DNA from: Larkinella arboricola
GTDB lineage: Bacteria; Bacteroidota; Bacteroidia; Cytophagales; Spirosomataceae
NCBI RefSeq assembly: GCF_003259745.1
Contig: NZ_QLMC01000008.1
Span: 210,552-274,551, forward strand
Direction of reading: 5' to 3'
Length of the DNA stretch: 64,000 bases
Part shown: positions 29,461-37,860 of the stretch, piece after piece
How positions within the stretch are numbered: position 1 is the stretch's first letter
How the letters are laid out: every line of letters starts with the position of its first letter
Translations under genes and position numbers: made by a program
Notes under the pieces: generated by a model
What the model saw: only the letters and a program-made list of their open reading frames with translations
The model's database searches: none
What the model was told of the DNA's origin: nothing

Positions 29461-30611
29461 GGCAGCAACGGTATATGGACCACAAATTCATGTTCTTTTT
29501 CATCAACCACGACGGGTTTGGTGGTAAGAAGCTTATAACGACTGATAATGTTTTGCAACCCGAGTCCGGTTGACTCTTCCTTTTTCGGACGCAGCTGGAG
29601 GCCATTCCGGATGATCAGCGTGTCGTGCTGCTTCTGAATGGTAACCACCAGCGGTTTTTCGCTCGACATCTGGTTGTGTTTCACGGCATTTTCGATCAGC
29701 AGTTGCAGGGTCAGCGGGGCAATACCGTACCGGGCCGCGTCGCCCTCCGGAATGTCGATCACCACCCTGAGTTTATCCGAAAAACGGATGTTGAGCAGAA
29801 ACAGGTATGAGTTGATGAATTCGAGTTCCGACTTAAGACTGATTCGCTCGGCGTTGCGCTGTTCCAGAATATAGCGGTACACTTTCGAAAGCCGGTTGAT
29901 GTACTGTACCGACAGCGGGGTGTTGGTTTCGACCAGCGACGACAGAATGCTCAGGCTGTTGAACAGAAAATGGGGATTGACCTGGTTTTTCAGGGCCGAA
30001 AACTGCGCCTGTACGGCTTCCTGCTTGAGTTGTTCGCCCTTGACGCGCAGGTCTTCGAGCCGTTTGTAACCCCGGCGGTTAGCGGCCAGGTAAAACGCCG
30101 ACAGCATGGCCATGACCGTCAGGCCGTCGTTGATTTTCCGGCGTCGTTCTACGTCTACCTGCCAGCAGTCGGCGCTGAAATACAACCTCCAGTTGACGGC
30201 TGGCGGACGTGATAAATGGTTTTCCAGCAAGTCGCTGATAGACACCCAGAGATAACGAAAAACACTGTTGAATAACACCGCCAGCGCCCCGGCCACGATC
30301 AGCGTCGCCAGTTGGGCGGGTAGTGTAAATTCGACCAGAAACTCCTTGCCCGATTGCCCGAAAAACCGTTGCTGAATCCACTCCGTTACGTTCAGCCAGA
30401 GCCAGAAGAACAGCATCGTGAACGCAACTTCCATGATCCAGAGCGGCCAGATTCGTTCCATTAACAGCCCGGCCAACCCGTTTTCTCCGCCCGGTCGGAC
30501 AATGGGCCAGTTGACGTACACCCGAATGGGCCAGTAAATGACGAAGACCGTAGCCGCAAGCTGCCACTTCTGAAGATTTGAAAGCCGATGACTGGAGATG
30601 GCGGTATGCAT
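29457..30611 (-). CDS. LytS-type sensor histidine kinase
   Basis: 384 residues. Four or so hydrophobic helices in the N-terminal 160 residues (e.g. LWIMEVAFTMLFFWLWL), a short linker, then the His_kinase domain with phosphoacceptor His214 in NQVNPHFLFNSL. An HATPase domain follows (LLIENAVKHN, GLGLQNI). Sensing probably occurs in the membrane segment; the signal is unknown. Cognate regulator directly downstream. Confidence 0.93.
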   Translation of the reverse strand: MHTAISSHRLSNLQKWQLAATVFVIYWPIRVYVNWPIVRPGGENGLAGLLMERIWPLWIMEVAFTMLFFWLWLNVTEWIQQRFFGQSGKEFLVEFTLPAQLATLIVAGALAVLFNSVFRYLWVSISDLLENHLSRPPAVNWRLYFSADCWQVDVERRRKINDGLTVMAMLSAFYLAANRRGYKRLEDLRVKGEQLKQEAVQAQFSALKNQVNPHFLFNSLSILSSLVETNTPLSVQYINRLSKVYRYILEQRNAERISLKSELEFINSYLFLLNIRFSDKLRVVIDIPEGDAARYGIAPLTLQLLIENAVKHNQMSSEKPLVVTIQKQHDTLIIRNGLQLRPKKEESTGLGLQNIISRYKLLTTKPVVVDEKEHEFVVHIPLLP

Positions 30612-31096
30612 TGGTTTTGTTCCGGTTGTGGGATATGGTTTTCAATAGACGGTTACCGGACCGAAGCAAGATAACGTCTCAGCCGTTAACCCCGAATACC
30701 ACGAACGGTAAACACTTCAGCACTAAGACAAATCCCCGGGAAGTGCCGGGGATTGTGCGAAATAAAACCAATTATTACAAAACATATCTGAGTGCATAAC
30801 ACCCAGACCCTGCAAGTTAGGCCGATTGGGCGGAAGAAGCCACTCAAAATTGCTGAATACCGTATTATCACAGATGAATGGCTTATTGTGTCGGATGAAT
30901 CAGGATGGTACTATTTCAGGAATCAGCCAATCAGAAGGAGTCTGTTGGGTAAACACAGCCGGATCAACCGCTTCAACACTGGTCGTAGGGTCAGCAGGAA
31001 GACCGGTTAGCGGTGGGTGTGCGGCTGGTAAGATCTCCTCATGAAGGGTATACCAGAAAACTATTGCGCACGTTATTGACTAAAAAAACTGCTCCG
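30612..31096. other. Intergenic region with a perfect small hairpin
   Basis: Divergent region between the LytS-type kinase and the gene at 31097. It contains the inverted repeat AATCCCCGG-GAAGTG-CCGGGGATT at 30731-30754, without a T run, which could be an operator or RNA hairpin. Two plus-strand frames (30792-31010, 30826-31044) overlap each other and have no protein-like features. Confidence 0.4.
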
Positions 31097-31534
31097 ATGA
31101 AAGCCATCCTGATTGTTGCCCTGTTAGGCATTGGTATTGGCCTGCTGCAAGCTGAAGCGGCCCCTTTCTGTTCCAGAACCGTCCAGTCTGATTCTATACC
31201 GTCGCAGCGCAGGGTTGGGCTTGCCGGGCAAAAATTTCAACCAAAACCCGCTTTTCTATTATCCCAACCTGCTTTACAGTCGCGCCCCCGCTATCATACG
31301 CAAATCATCCGGCCCCGGGCCAATCAGAAGGAGAACGGGCAAACTCCGGCTGAGCTTTCCCTGATACACCCGGTAATTGATGAAAAAACGCTGTCTGTTC
31401 AGGTCGGTAAAGACGTGCTACAGCCCGGCAAAGATTACGCTTACAGCCCGTCCACCAACCGGGTCAGGATTCTGAACCCGCGGGTTTTGCAATCAAATGA
31501 AATCATTGAAATCATGTACGATACCCGGAAGTAA
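31097..31534 (+). CDS. Secreted protein with a SprA-like C-terminal motif
   Basis: 145 residues from the ATG at 31097 (MKAILIVALLGIGIGLLQ), the natural start of the signal peptide; an upstream in-frame start at 31013 is unlikely. After a basic Pro/Gln-rich linker, the C-terminal 60 residues contain QVGKDVLQPGKDYAYS and NRVRILNPRVLQSNEIIEI. These resemble the recurring 'LxxGxDYxxD...GxVxIL' strand motif of SprA/Sov T9SS translocon proteins. That similarity is only by eye; function unknown. Confidence 0.6.
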   Translation: MKAILIVALLGIGIGLLQAEAAPFCSRTVQSDSIPSQRRVGLAGQKFQPKPAFLLSQPALQSRPRYHTQIIRPRANQKENGQTPAELSLIHPVIDEKTLSVQVGKDVLQPGKDYAYSPSTNRVRILNPRVLQSNEIIEIMYDTRK

Positions 31535-31589
31535 AGCTGGCCCCATCCATGAATAACACTGTACATTAATGATTCTCAACGGGATAAAC

Positions 31590-32357
31590 CTACCCTGTTT
31601 CTCCCGGCTCATCCAGTTCCCGTGTATGTCGGCCTACCACTTCCTGCATTACCTGTACGGCCCGGAATGGTTTTAAATGATACCGTTTGGAAAGTGCTCT
31701 CATCACAGAACCGGACAGCATGAACGCTGCATAATTATACTTGTTATCTTCAATTGACGCCGTTACTATTTCCTCATAACGAACGAAATGGTAGGTACCC
31801 GAAGCACTGGCCTGAACGTTCTGAACTTTAGCCGCCCGCAACATCTGACTCGCATGGTGGAGCTTGGCGATACTGGCAAACTCACCGCGAAAACCAGGAT
31901 GCTGATAAATTTCTTCAACCAAGGCGCGATGGTTGGTCAGGATATTCGCTACCGCATTATTATCAGCCAAATCCTGAAACCACCAATCAACTGCATTTTT
32001 CCTTTCCAACACGAATTGGCGTTGATAGGTGGCCTTAAACAGTCTTAACAAGGTTAAATACGACTTTTCAAGTACATCATTCGCCAAATCAATTCGCAGG
32101 CTCACCTGAGTCAGTCTTTTTTTACGAGGAAAATAAACACCGATTTCGACCGGCCCAGCACTTTCCGTCGGCATATTCGCTGATGCCTGCTCGATCTCAA
32201 AATTAGTAGGCTCGAGTTCACCGATTAACCGGGTCATGTCAAAGATTCGATCTGTTTTATCATCGTCATTTAGCTGGCGAAAGTGATCGAATAAATCATC
32301 TTCTGAACGGATGCCCTGCGCAAATTCAACAATCATAACTTCCTCTTCCAGGCTCAT
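31590..32357 (-). CDS. DUF5958-like protein
   Basis: 255 residues. The N-terminal about 150 residues (LEEEVMIVEFAQGIRSEDDL, later LTLLRLFKATYQRQFVLERK and WWFQDLADN) fit the DUF5958 pattern as I remember it. The last 100 residues are an added helical region (SKRYHLKPFRAVQVMQEVVG). No signal peptide, so cytoplasmic. Function not known. The start is the ATG at 32357, with an alternative at residue 8. Confidence 0.6.
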   Translation of the reverse strand: MSLEEEVMIVEFAQGIRSEDDLFDHFRQLNDDDKTDRIFDMTRLIGELEPTNFEIEQASANMPTESAGPVEIGVYFPRKKRLTQVSLRIDLANDVLEKSYLTLLRLFKATYQRQFVLERKNAVDWWFQDLADNNAVANILTNHRALVEEIYQHPGFRGEFASIAKLHHASQMLRAAKVQNVQASASGTYHFVRYEEIVTASIEDNKYNYAAFMLSGSVMRALSKRYHLKPFRAVQVMQEVVGRHTRELDEPGETG

Positions 32358-32514
32358 GTTCTTTGCAAAAAAGGTTAGAGATAACGGCGTCTTGCTTTAC
32401 AGCTAAAAACAACGCTTGTGTCTGGAAAAGGTAAGCAGATTCATACAACTTTCCTGCTTTTGAGCCACTTAATATTCCGCCGTTTACGAAAAGATCGAAA
32501 TCATAATCGGCCAC
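32326..32514 (-). pseudogene. Possible gene remnant overlapping the DUF5958-like start
   Basis: A frame open from about 32560 with no ATG (only GTG at 32514) reads as protein-like text (DYDFDLFVNGGILSGSKAG, LYESAYLFQTQALFLAV). It overlaps the next gene by 32 bp. It could be the 3' end of a lost gene, a GTG-started small protein, or chance. Confidence 0.25.
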
Positions 32515-32551
32515 ATGCTTGACATTATGAAAAGAATTTTGATCCTTTACG

Positions 32552-32573
32552 GTGTATTAGACAAATAGTACAC
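32552..32573. promoter_or_regulatory. YtrA-type GntR operator upstream of the ABC operon
   Basis: GTGTATTA-GACAAA-TAGTACAC is a near-perfect inverted repeat (one mismatch), i.e. GTGTA-N12-TACAC. It lies 7 bp before the start codon of the ABC ATPase gene. It resembles the GTGTA...TACAC operators of YtrA-subfamily regulators, and such a regulator is the last-but-one gene of this operon. Confidence 0.7.
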
Positions 32574-32580
32574 TAAAACT

Positions 32581-33414
32581 ATGATCGAGCTTACCAATCT
32601 AACCTTCGGTTATAACCAGAAAAAAATCTTGTATCGGGATTTGGACCTTTCCCTGCAACCGGGCAGTATCTACGGTTTACTGGGAAAAAACGGCGCGGGC
32701 AAATCGAGCCTGCTGCGGCTGATGGGCGGTTTGCTCTACCCCACAGCCGGAACCATCAACGTAGCCGGGTTTACGCCCCGCAAACGCGAACCGGCTTTTT
32801 TGCAGGAAATGTATTTTATTCCGGAGGAAATCTACCTGCCGTCGGTTTCGCTCAACCGCTTTATCGACACGATGGGGCCGTTTTACCCGAAGTTCAGCGA
32901 GTCGCAGTTTCGGAAATACCTCGTTGAATTTGACGTGCCGCCCGATCAGAAGCTAACGGCGATGTCGTACGGACAGAAAAAGAAGGTCATCATCAGCTTC
33001 GGACTGGCCACCAACACGCGGGTGCTGATCATGGACGAACCCACCAATGGGTTGGATATTCCCTCGAAAAGCCAGTTCCGCAAGATTGTTTCCTCCGCCC
33101 TCGCCCCCGAACGGCTTGTGCTGATTTCGACCCACCAGGTGCGCGATCTGGACAACCTGATCGACGGTATCATCATCATCGACGAAAGCGAAATCCTGCT
33201 GAATCATTCACTCAACCACATTGGCGACCGACTGATGTTCAGTACACTAAGCAGCGTAACCGAAGCCGACCGGGTGCTGTACGCCGAACCGTCGATGCGC
33301 GGCTATTCGGTGGTGATGGAAAACCTCGAACAGGAAGACAGCCGGGTTGATCTGGAACGGCTTTTCAACGCCGTCGTTACCAACCGGGACGGTATCAAAA
33401 ACATTTTCCGCTAA
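32581..33414 (+). CDS. ABC transporter ATP-binding protein
   Basis: 277 residues. Walker A GKNGAGKSS, Q-loop region, an unusual signature MSYGQKKKV in place of LSGGQ, Walker B VLIMDEPTNGLD and the switch His in STHQ. The C-terminal about 70 residues are an extra domain. First gene of an operon with a permease (33524), a YtrA-type GntR repressor (34321) and a secreted protein (34738). It powers export by that permease; substrate unknown. Related Bacteroidota and Bacillus systems respond to cell-envelope stress. Confidence 0.92.
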   Translation: MIELTNLTFGYNQKKILYRDLDLSLQPGSIYGLLGKNGAGKSSLLRLMGGLLYPTAGTINVAGFTPRKREPAFLQEMYFIPEEIYLPSVSLNRFIDTMGPFYPKFSESQFRKYLVEFDVPPDQKLTAMSYGQKKKVIISFGLATNTRVLIMDEPTNGLDIPSKSQFRKIVSSALAPERLVLISTHQVRDLDNLIDGIIIIDESEILLNHSLNHIGDRLMFSTLSSVTEADRVLYAEPSMRGYSVVMENLEQEDSRVDLERLFNAVVTNRDGIKNIFR

Positions 33415-33418
33415 CCGT

Positions 33419-33520
33419 ATGAGCCTCCTGCCCATCTTCCAGATTTTGCTAACGGCGCTCCTGTCGGACTTACCCGCTCCCCTGCTCTCTTTTATCTCCG
33501 ATCTCACGTCTCTCTTCTAA
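33419..33520 (+). CDS. Possible 33-aa hydrophobic peptide inside the ABC operon
   Basis: ATG 4 bp after the ATPase stop and TAA 3 bp before the permease ATG, so it fills the only sizeable gap of this operon. The peptide is Leu-rich (MSLLPIFQILLTALLSDLPA...). Codon use and spacing fit translation, but a chance frame in spacer DNA cannot be excluded. Confidence 0.35.
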   Translation: MSLLPIFQILLTALLSDLPAPLLSFISDLTSLF

Positions 33521-33523
33521 ACC

Positions 33524-34318
33524 ATGAACCAGACTTTTTCAATCAACCGTTTGGGCCTGCTGCTGAAGCTCCATCTGATCGAGCATCTTAAATCGTATCT
33601 GCTCGGGGCAGGGCTTCTGTTTGGACTCCTGCTGGCTTTGCTGCTGCCCAATGCCACCCGGATTTCGGTATTTAGCACAAACGTGTACCAGAACCACGCC
33701 CTTCTGTTTGGCGTGTTTTTCTGCGGAGCTTCCGCCTGGTTTGCCAGCGAATTGTTCCGGGTGGTCAGCGGTCCTCTCCGGGGCATTCCCTATCTGATGC
33801 TACCGGCCTCTCAACTAGAGAAGTTTCTGGAGGCTTTTCTGATGCTACTGTTGTTCGTACCAATTTTTCTGGGTGTCTTTTATACCGCCGAAGGAATCTG
33901 CTTTTCAATCATCAACGCCCGTCTGCCGGCCTCATCACCCCGGTATGAGCTACTAAATCCGGTTGGCCCGTACATGGACCCGTTTCTGGGTTACCTAACC
34001 TACATAACACCTTTCTTTTTTCTGGTTGGCTCCATGTATTTCCCCAAATTACCGTTCGTTAAGACCGGAGCCCTTGCCATTACCTTGCTGATCGTTACCG
34101 TTGCTTTCGTAAACGACTTTATTATTGATCTGCTCTTTCCCGCGCGGGACTATTACGGTTCAACGCTGTTTCGGGAAGTGAATTTCACCCAGGACGGGCG
34201 CTGGTATTCCGTTGGATTAACGGGCACGCCTAAATTGATCATTAATTCGATTCTGGCACTGATGATTCCGGCCCTGTGGTATATCGCCTATGTACGTTTT
34301 AAAGAGAAAGAACTTTGA
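33524..34318 (+). CDS. ABC transporter membrane protein (permease)
   Basis: 264 residues with about six hydrophobic helices (e.g. GAGLLFGLLLALLLP, FLMLLLFVPIFLGVFY, GALAITLLIVTVAFVN). No conserved catalytic motif; it is assigned as the membrane half of the transporter by its position after the ATPase gene and before the GntR regulator. Its stop codon is followed 2 bp later by the regulator ATG. Confidence 0.8.
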   Translation: MNQTFSINRLGLLLKLHLIEHLKSYLLGAGLLFGLLLALLLPNATRISVFSTNVYQNHALLFGVFFCGASAWFASELFRVVSGPLRGIPYLMLPASQLEKFLEAFLMLLLFVPIFLGVFYTAEGICFSIINARLPASSPRYELLNPVGPYMDPFLGYLTYITPFFFLVGSMYFPKLPFVKTGALAITLLIVTVAFVNDFIIDLLFPARDYYGSTLFREVNFTQDGRWYSVGLTGTPKLIINSILALMIPALWYIAYVRFKEKEL

Positions 34319-34320
34319 GT

Positions 34321-34710
34321 ATGGATTTTCGGGATAAAAAAGCCATTTACCTCCAAATTGTTGATTACGTCTGCGAAAAAATCCTGCTGAACCAATGGCC
34401 GCCGGGCGAACGGATTCCCTCCGTGCGGGATCTGGGTGTCGAACTGGAAGTAAACCCAAATACAGCCATGCGCAGCTACGATTTTTTGCAGCAGAAAGAC
34501 ATTATTTACAACAAACGCGGCATCGGTTATTTCGCGGCTGACGAAGCTCCAGTGCACATTAAAGCCTACCGGCGGGAGCAGTTCATGACAACCGAACTGC
34601 CCCAATTTTTTCGGACACTTTACCTGCTCAACATTAGCATGGAAGACATTGAAGATCGGTATAAAACCTTCATCAAAACCGAATTTGACCCTAATTGGAT
34701 TGACCAGTGA
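34321..34710 (+). CDS. GntR-family regulator, YtrA subfamily
   Basis: 129 residues from the ATG at 34321 (MDFRDKKAIYLQIVDYV). Winged-helix GntR domain with PPGERIPSVRDLGVELEVNP and the NTAMRSYDFLQ recognition helix, then a short C-terminal helical tail rather than a large effector domain: the compact YtrA form. It most likely represses its own operon by binding the inverted repeat at 32552-32573. Confidence 0.92.
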   Translation: MDFRDKKAIYLQIVDYVCEKILLNQWPPGERIPSVRDLGVELEVNPNTAMRSYDFLQQKDIIYNKRGIGYFAADEAPVHIKAYRREQFMTTELPQFFRTLYLLNISMEDIEDRYKTFIKTEFDPNWIDQ

Positions 34711-34737
34711 TGGCTGAGTATAACTCATAAACCGCTC

Positions 34738-35421
34738 ATGAAAACAAGCAATAAACTCCTGATCGCCCTGTTTCTCGCTGGCTTTCTCACCCTAATCGGT
34801 ACTAACATGGCACTGCGGGCCGAATACGATAAAATTGACTTCAATAACCCCTTTCATGGCCTTTCCAGCCTGCCAGTCAAGCCGTTCCGGGTGCTAAAAC
34901 TGGAAGGTGGCAAAACCGGCATTGGCCTGCTGAATGTGCAAACCGGTAAGCAATACGGCATTCATCTGCCAGAAAAAAACAAAGAAGATTTTAAGTTCCA
35001 GTCAAAGGGCGACACGCTAATCGTTCGTTACCAACCGCCGGATGCCTGGCAATCGAGCTATCGTTATAAATTTGACGCCAATCCAGTAGCTATCATTATG
35101 ACGCCTACGCTCGATGCCCTGCATACAACCCGGATTAGTTGTATTCTAAAAGAAGTCAGGACCGACAAACTGACCGTTGTTCAGGAACGTGCGGGCGTCA
35201 TGCTGACCAACAGCACCATCGGCACCCTGACCGTCACCGATACCCAGGGCAGCGATCTGCACGCCAAACCAACGAACCGGATTGGCACCGCCCTCATCAC
35301 CTCCCGCGACAGTTCCAACCTGCTGGTTGAACACGATGTCTTCGGCACGCTGACGCTGGAAACCGATAGTCTGGCAACGGTAAAAGTACCGGGCGGACTG
35401 CTGAAAAAGCTAAAGTTATAG
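34738..35421 (+). CDS. Exported protein, last gene of the ABC operon
   Basis: 227 residues. N-terminal signal or anchor (LLIALFLAGFLTLIGTNMAL), then a beta-rich region whose second half shows short repeated strands (LTVVQERAGVMLTNSTIGTL, LLVEHDVFGTLTLETDSLAT), like the right-handed beta-helix of DUF2807-type adhesin/auto-transporter domains. 27 bp after the regulator gene; probably a periplasmic or membrane-attached accessory of the transporter. Function unknown. Confidence 0.65.
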   Translation: MKTSNKLLIALFLAGFLTLIGTNMALRAEYDKIDFNNPFHGLSSLPVKPFRVLKLEGGKTGIGLLNVQTGKQYGIHLPEKNKEDFKFQSKGDTLIVRYQPPDAWQSSYRYKFDANPVAIIMTPTLDALHTTRISCILKEVRTDKLTVVQERAGVMLTNSTIGTLTVTDTQGSDLHAKPTNRIGTALITSRDSSNLLVEHDVFGTLTLETDSLATVKVPGGLLKKLKL

Positions 35422-35424
35422 CCA

Positions 35425-37812
35425 TTACGGCTCCAAAACCGTCCGCTTTTCCGTGACGGTTTTTATTTTTTCTTTCGTGAAGTAAACGGGAAAATAGTCA
35501 TTTCTGACCCAGATCGGGAACAGATCACGGTAATGTGGGCTGGCCGGATCGCCCGACTGGCCGGGGCTATTGATACCCAGCGTTTTATCCCAATCCTGTG
35601 TATCGACCAGAATTCGGAAACTGGCTCCGTGCTCCTGATTCAGGCTGTTGCCGGTATTGTTGACGGTTTCGCCGTAGCCGCCCCTCGCCACCGGACCAAT
35701 ACCGTACTGGGCGGCTTGTTGGGGTGTCATGAGGTTCCGGAGCGGATGCGTCAGTTGAATATGTTTGTTGGCCGACTGGCCGTACCACCAGTGCGTCCGG
35801 TCGAAACCCAGGCGTTCGGTCAGATCAGCCACGGCCCCTTCCAGGCAGGTCAGCATCAGTTCCTTCCGATCAACGTTTTTCAAGGGACCGGGCGAACCGG
35901 GCTGCAACCATTCAATCAGCCTTTCCGTCGGAATTGACCTCATGTATTTTCGGGCGTTTTCGGGCACCACCTGCTCATAAACCGTTTCCCGCAATTGGGC
36001 TTCCCAGGCGGCATAAACCGCTGCCGTGATGGACCCCGGCTCCAGTTTAAAATCCCAGGCCACTAATTGCTGCCGGGCCCACTCCACGGGTTCATCAGAT
36101 GCCTGCAAACCGTTCAGCAGGGGCACCAGCCGCCGGGCCGGAATGGACAGGTAGTCGGCCTGCAACGTTTTGAAATCGGTTAATGAATGCTTCGGCTTAG
36201 CTTTCAGGACCTCCGCAATGCGGTTGGCCCGCGACGGCGACGCCCAATCCCAGCCGATGGCCTTACGGTATGGATAGTTGGCCGGGGTCAGGTTGTTGTT
36301 GGCCGTAGCCAGAAAGCCTTCCGGCGGATTAGCCTTATGGGGCAATTGCAGAATGGGCAGAAAACCGTTCCATTCAAACCGTCCGTCGCCCGGCACCGGC
36401 ACCAGACCCGTCCAGTTCGGGCGGATGGGCGAAATACCCGTCGCCTGCCAGCCAATCGACCCGTTTTGACCACCGGCTGGACGACCAGCCCAGACCATGT
36501 TTTCGCCCGGAATCCGGCTAAAGGCGCAGGCCTGCCGAAATTCATTCCAGTTTTTCGACTGATTCATGCGCAAACTGGCCAGATACGGCGCACAACCCGT
36601 TTCAAGCCAGGCCGCCCGAACGGCGTACAGCTTGTGATTTTTGGCGTCTTCAAACACCACCGGCCCGTGCCGCGTGTATTTCAACTGGACCACCGCCGGT
36701 TTTTGCCCTTTGACCGGTATCGTGTCGGAGATAATTCGCAGCGACTCCCACTTGCCCCGGTATTTGTATTGATCGGGATGGGACGGATTAACTTCGTAGA
36801 CGTACAAATCCTCATTGTCGGTTTCAAAAATGGTCAGCCCCCAGGCACCAAACTCGTTGTGACCAATTGAAACACCCGGTAATGTTGGCTCTCCCGCCCC
36901 GACCACATTCCAGCCAGGAGCCTGTAAGTGAACCCAATACCGCAGCGATGGAATGGCCTGCGCCCGGTGCGGGTCATTAGCCAGCATGGGAAAACCGCTC
37001 GCCGACCGCTTGCCGCTGACCACCCAGTTGTTGGAGCCAACAAATTGTTTTTCGTTCTCGAACCAGACGGATGCTTCCTCTTCCGTTGCGCCCAGCCCCC
37101 GGTCTTTGGCGGTAAACCGGATGGGCAGCCGGAACGCTTCGTAGAGTTCCAGAATGGGCTGGAATAACTCGGCCCCATTGACGTGCAGACTTAAATCGGG
37201 GTCACCGGCTTTGGTGGCCGGATGAAACCAGGCCAGTTCCCGAACGTTCTCCGCACCCAGCAAATGCACCAGACGCCCATAATTCAGTTCGTCGCGCACG
37301 TTTTCCAGCAGCCCCTGATGCCGACTGATCACGACTTCGGGCGTCCATAAACCGGGCTGGGTTTTCAGGATTTTGAATTCAACCGGAAGCCGTTCGGGGG
37401 TTTGATTGATCTGCCGGATATACGCATTGATGCCGTCGACAAACGCCCGGACGATCTGCGGTCCGTGTGGGTGGTAGTGTTTGAGCTCCTGTTCCAGATT
37501 ACCCCGGAATTTAAACAGCCGCGTGCCCTGGTCCCGCTTGATTTCCTGCGGTCCAAGCAGTTCGGCAACGGTTCCAGTGGCCTGCCGACGCCAGATTTCG
37601 AGTTGAAAAAGCCGGTCGGAGGCTGCAGTGTAACCCTGCGTAAAGAACAGGTCGTGTTCGTTCTGCGCGTAAATATGCGCTACGCCCCAGCGGTCGCGGA
37701 GAATTTCGACGGGTTGGCGCAGGCCCGGTAGTTTTAGATTTTCGGTAGATTGCGAACAGGAAAATGAACGGCTAAAAAGCAGGTCAATCAGTATCAATAC
37801 CGTCAATCGCAT
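35425..37812 (-). CDS. Penicillin acylase-family Ntn hydrolase
   Basis: 795 residues. Signal peptide (about 1-19), alpha-subunit region with VEILRDRWGVAHIYAQN and GYTAASDRLFQLEIWRRQ split across the helix, then the N-terminal nucleophile Ser260 in VGSNNWVVSG, where self-cleavage would release the beta subunit. LANDPHR follows. The family hydrolyses amide bonds of beta-lactams, acyl-homoserine lactones or related amides; the true substrate cannot be told. Periplasmic. Overlaps nothing, but its end is only 4 bp from the convergent 34738 gene. Confidence 0.93.
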   Translation of the reverse strand: MRLTVLILIDLLFSRSFSCSQSTENLKLPGLRQPVEILRDRWGVAHIYAQNEHDLFFTQGYTAASDRLFQLEIWRRQATGTVAELLGPQEIKRDQGTRLFKFRGNLEQELKHYHPHGPQIVRAFVDGINAYIRQINQTPERLPVEFKILKTQPGLWTPEVVISRHQGLLENVRDELNYGRLVHLLGAENVRELAWFHPATKAGDPDLSLHVNGAELFQPILELYEAFRLPIRFTAKDRGLGATEEEASVWFENEKQFVGSNNWVVSGKRSASGFPMLANDPHRAQAIPSLRYWVHLQAPGWNVVGAGEPTLPGVSIGHNEFGAWGLTIFETDNEDLYVYEVNPSHPDQYKYRGKWESLRIISDTIPVKGQKPAVVQLKYTRHGPVVFEDAKNHKLYAVRAAWLETGCAPYLASLRMNQSKNWNEFRQACAFSRIPGENMVWAGRPAGGQNGSIGWQATGISPIRPNWTGLVPVPGDGRFEWNGFLPILQLPHKANPPEGFLATANNNLTPANYPYRKAIGWDWASPSRANRIAEVLKAKPKHSLTDFKTLQADYLSIPARRLVPLLNGLQASDEPVEWARQQLVAWDFKLEPGSITAAVYAAWEAQLRETVYEQVVPENARKYMRSIPTERLIEWLQPGSPGPLKNVDRKELMLTCLEGAVADLTERLGFDRTHWWYGQSANKHIQLTHPLRNLMTPQQAAQYGIGPVARGGYGETVNNTGNSLNQEHGASFRILVDTQDWDKTLGINSPGQSGDPASPHYRDLFPIWVRNDYFPVYFTKEKIKTVTEKRTVLEP

Positions 37813-37860
37813 ACAAAGAAATACGGTTAAAAAGCAACAATAAATTTAGACGGGAAGGTA

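Noticed and set aside
30792..31044. Two overlapping plus-strand frames of 72 codons
   Set aside because: They overlap in different frames, lack family-like text and lie in the leader of the gene at 31097.
36187..36870. 227-codon plus-strand frame within the penicillin acylase gene
   Set aside because: Arg/Pro-rich shadow of the minus-strand gene.
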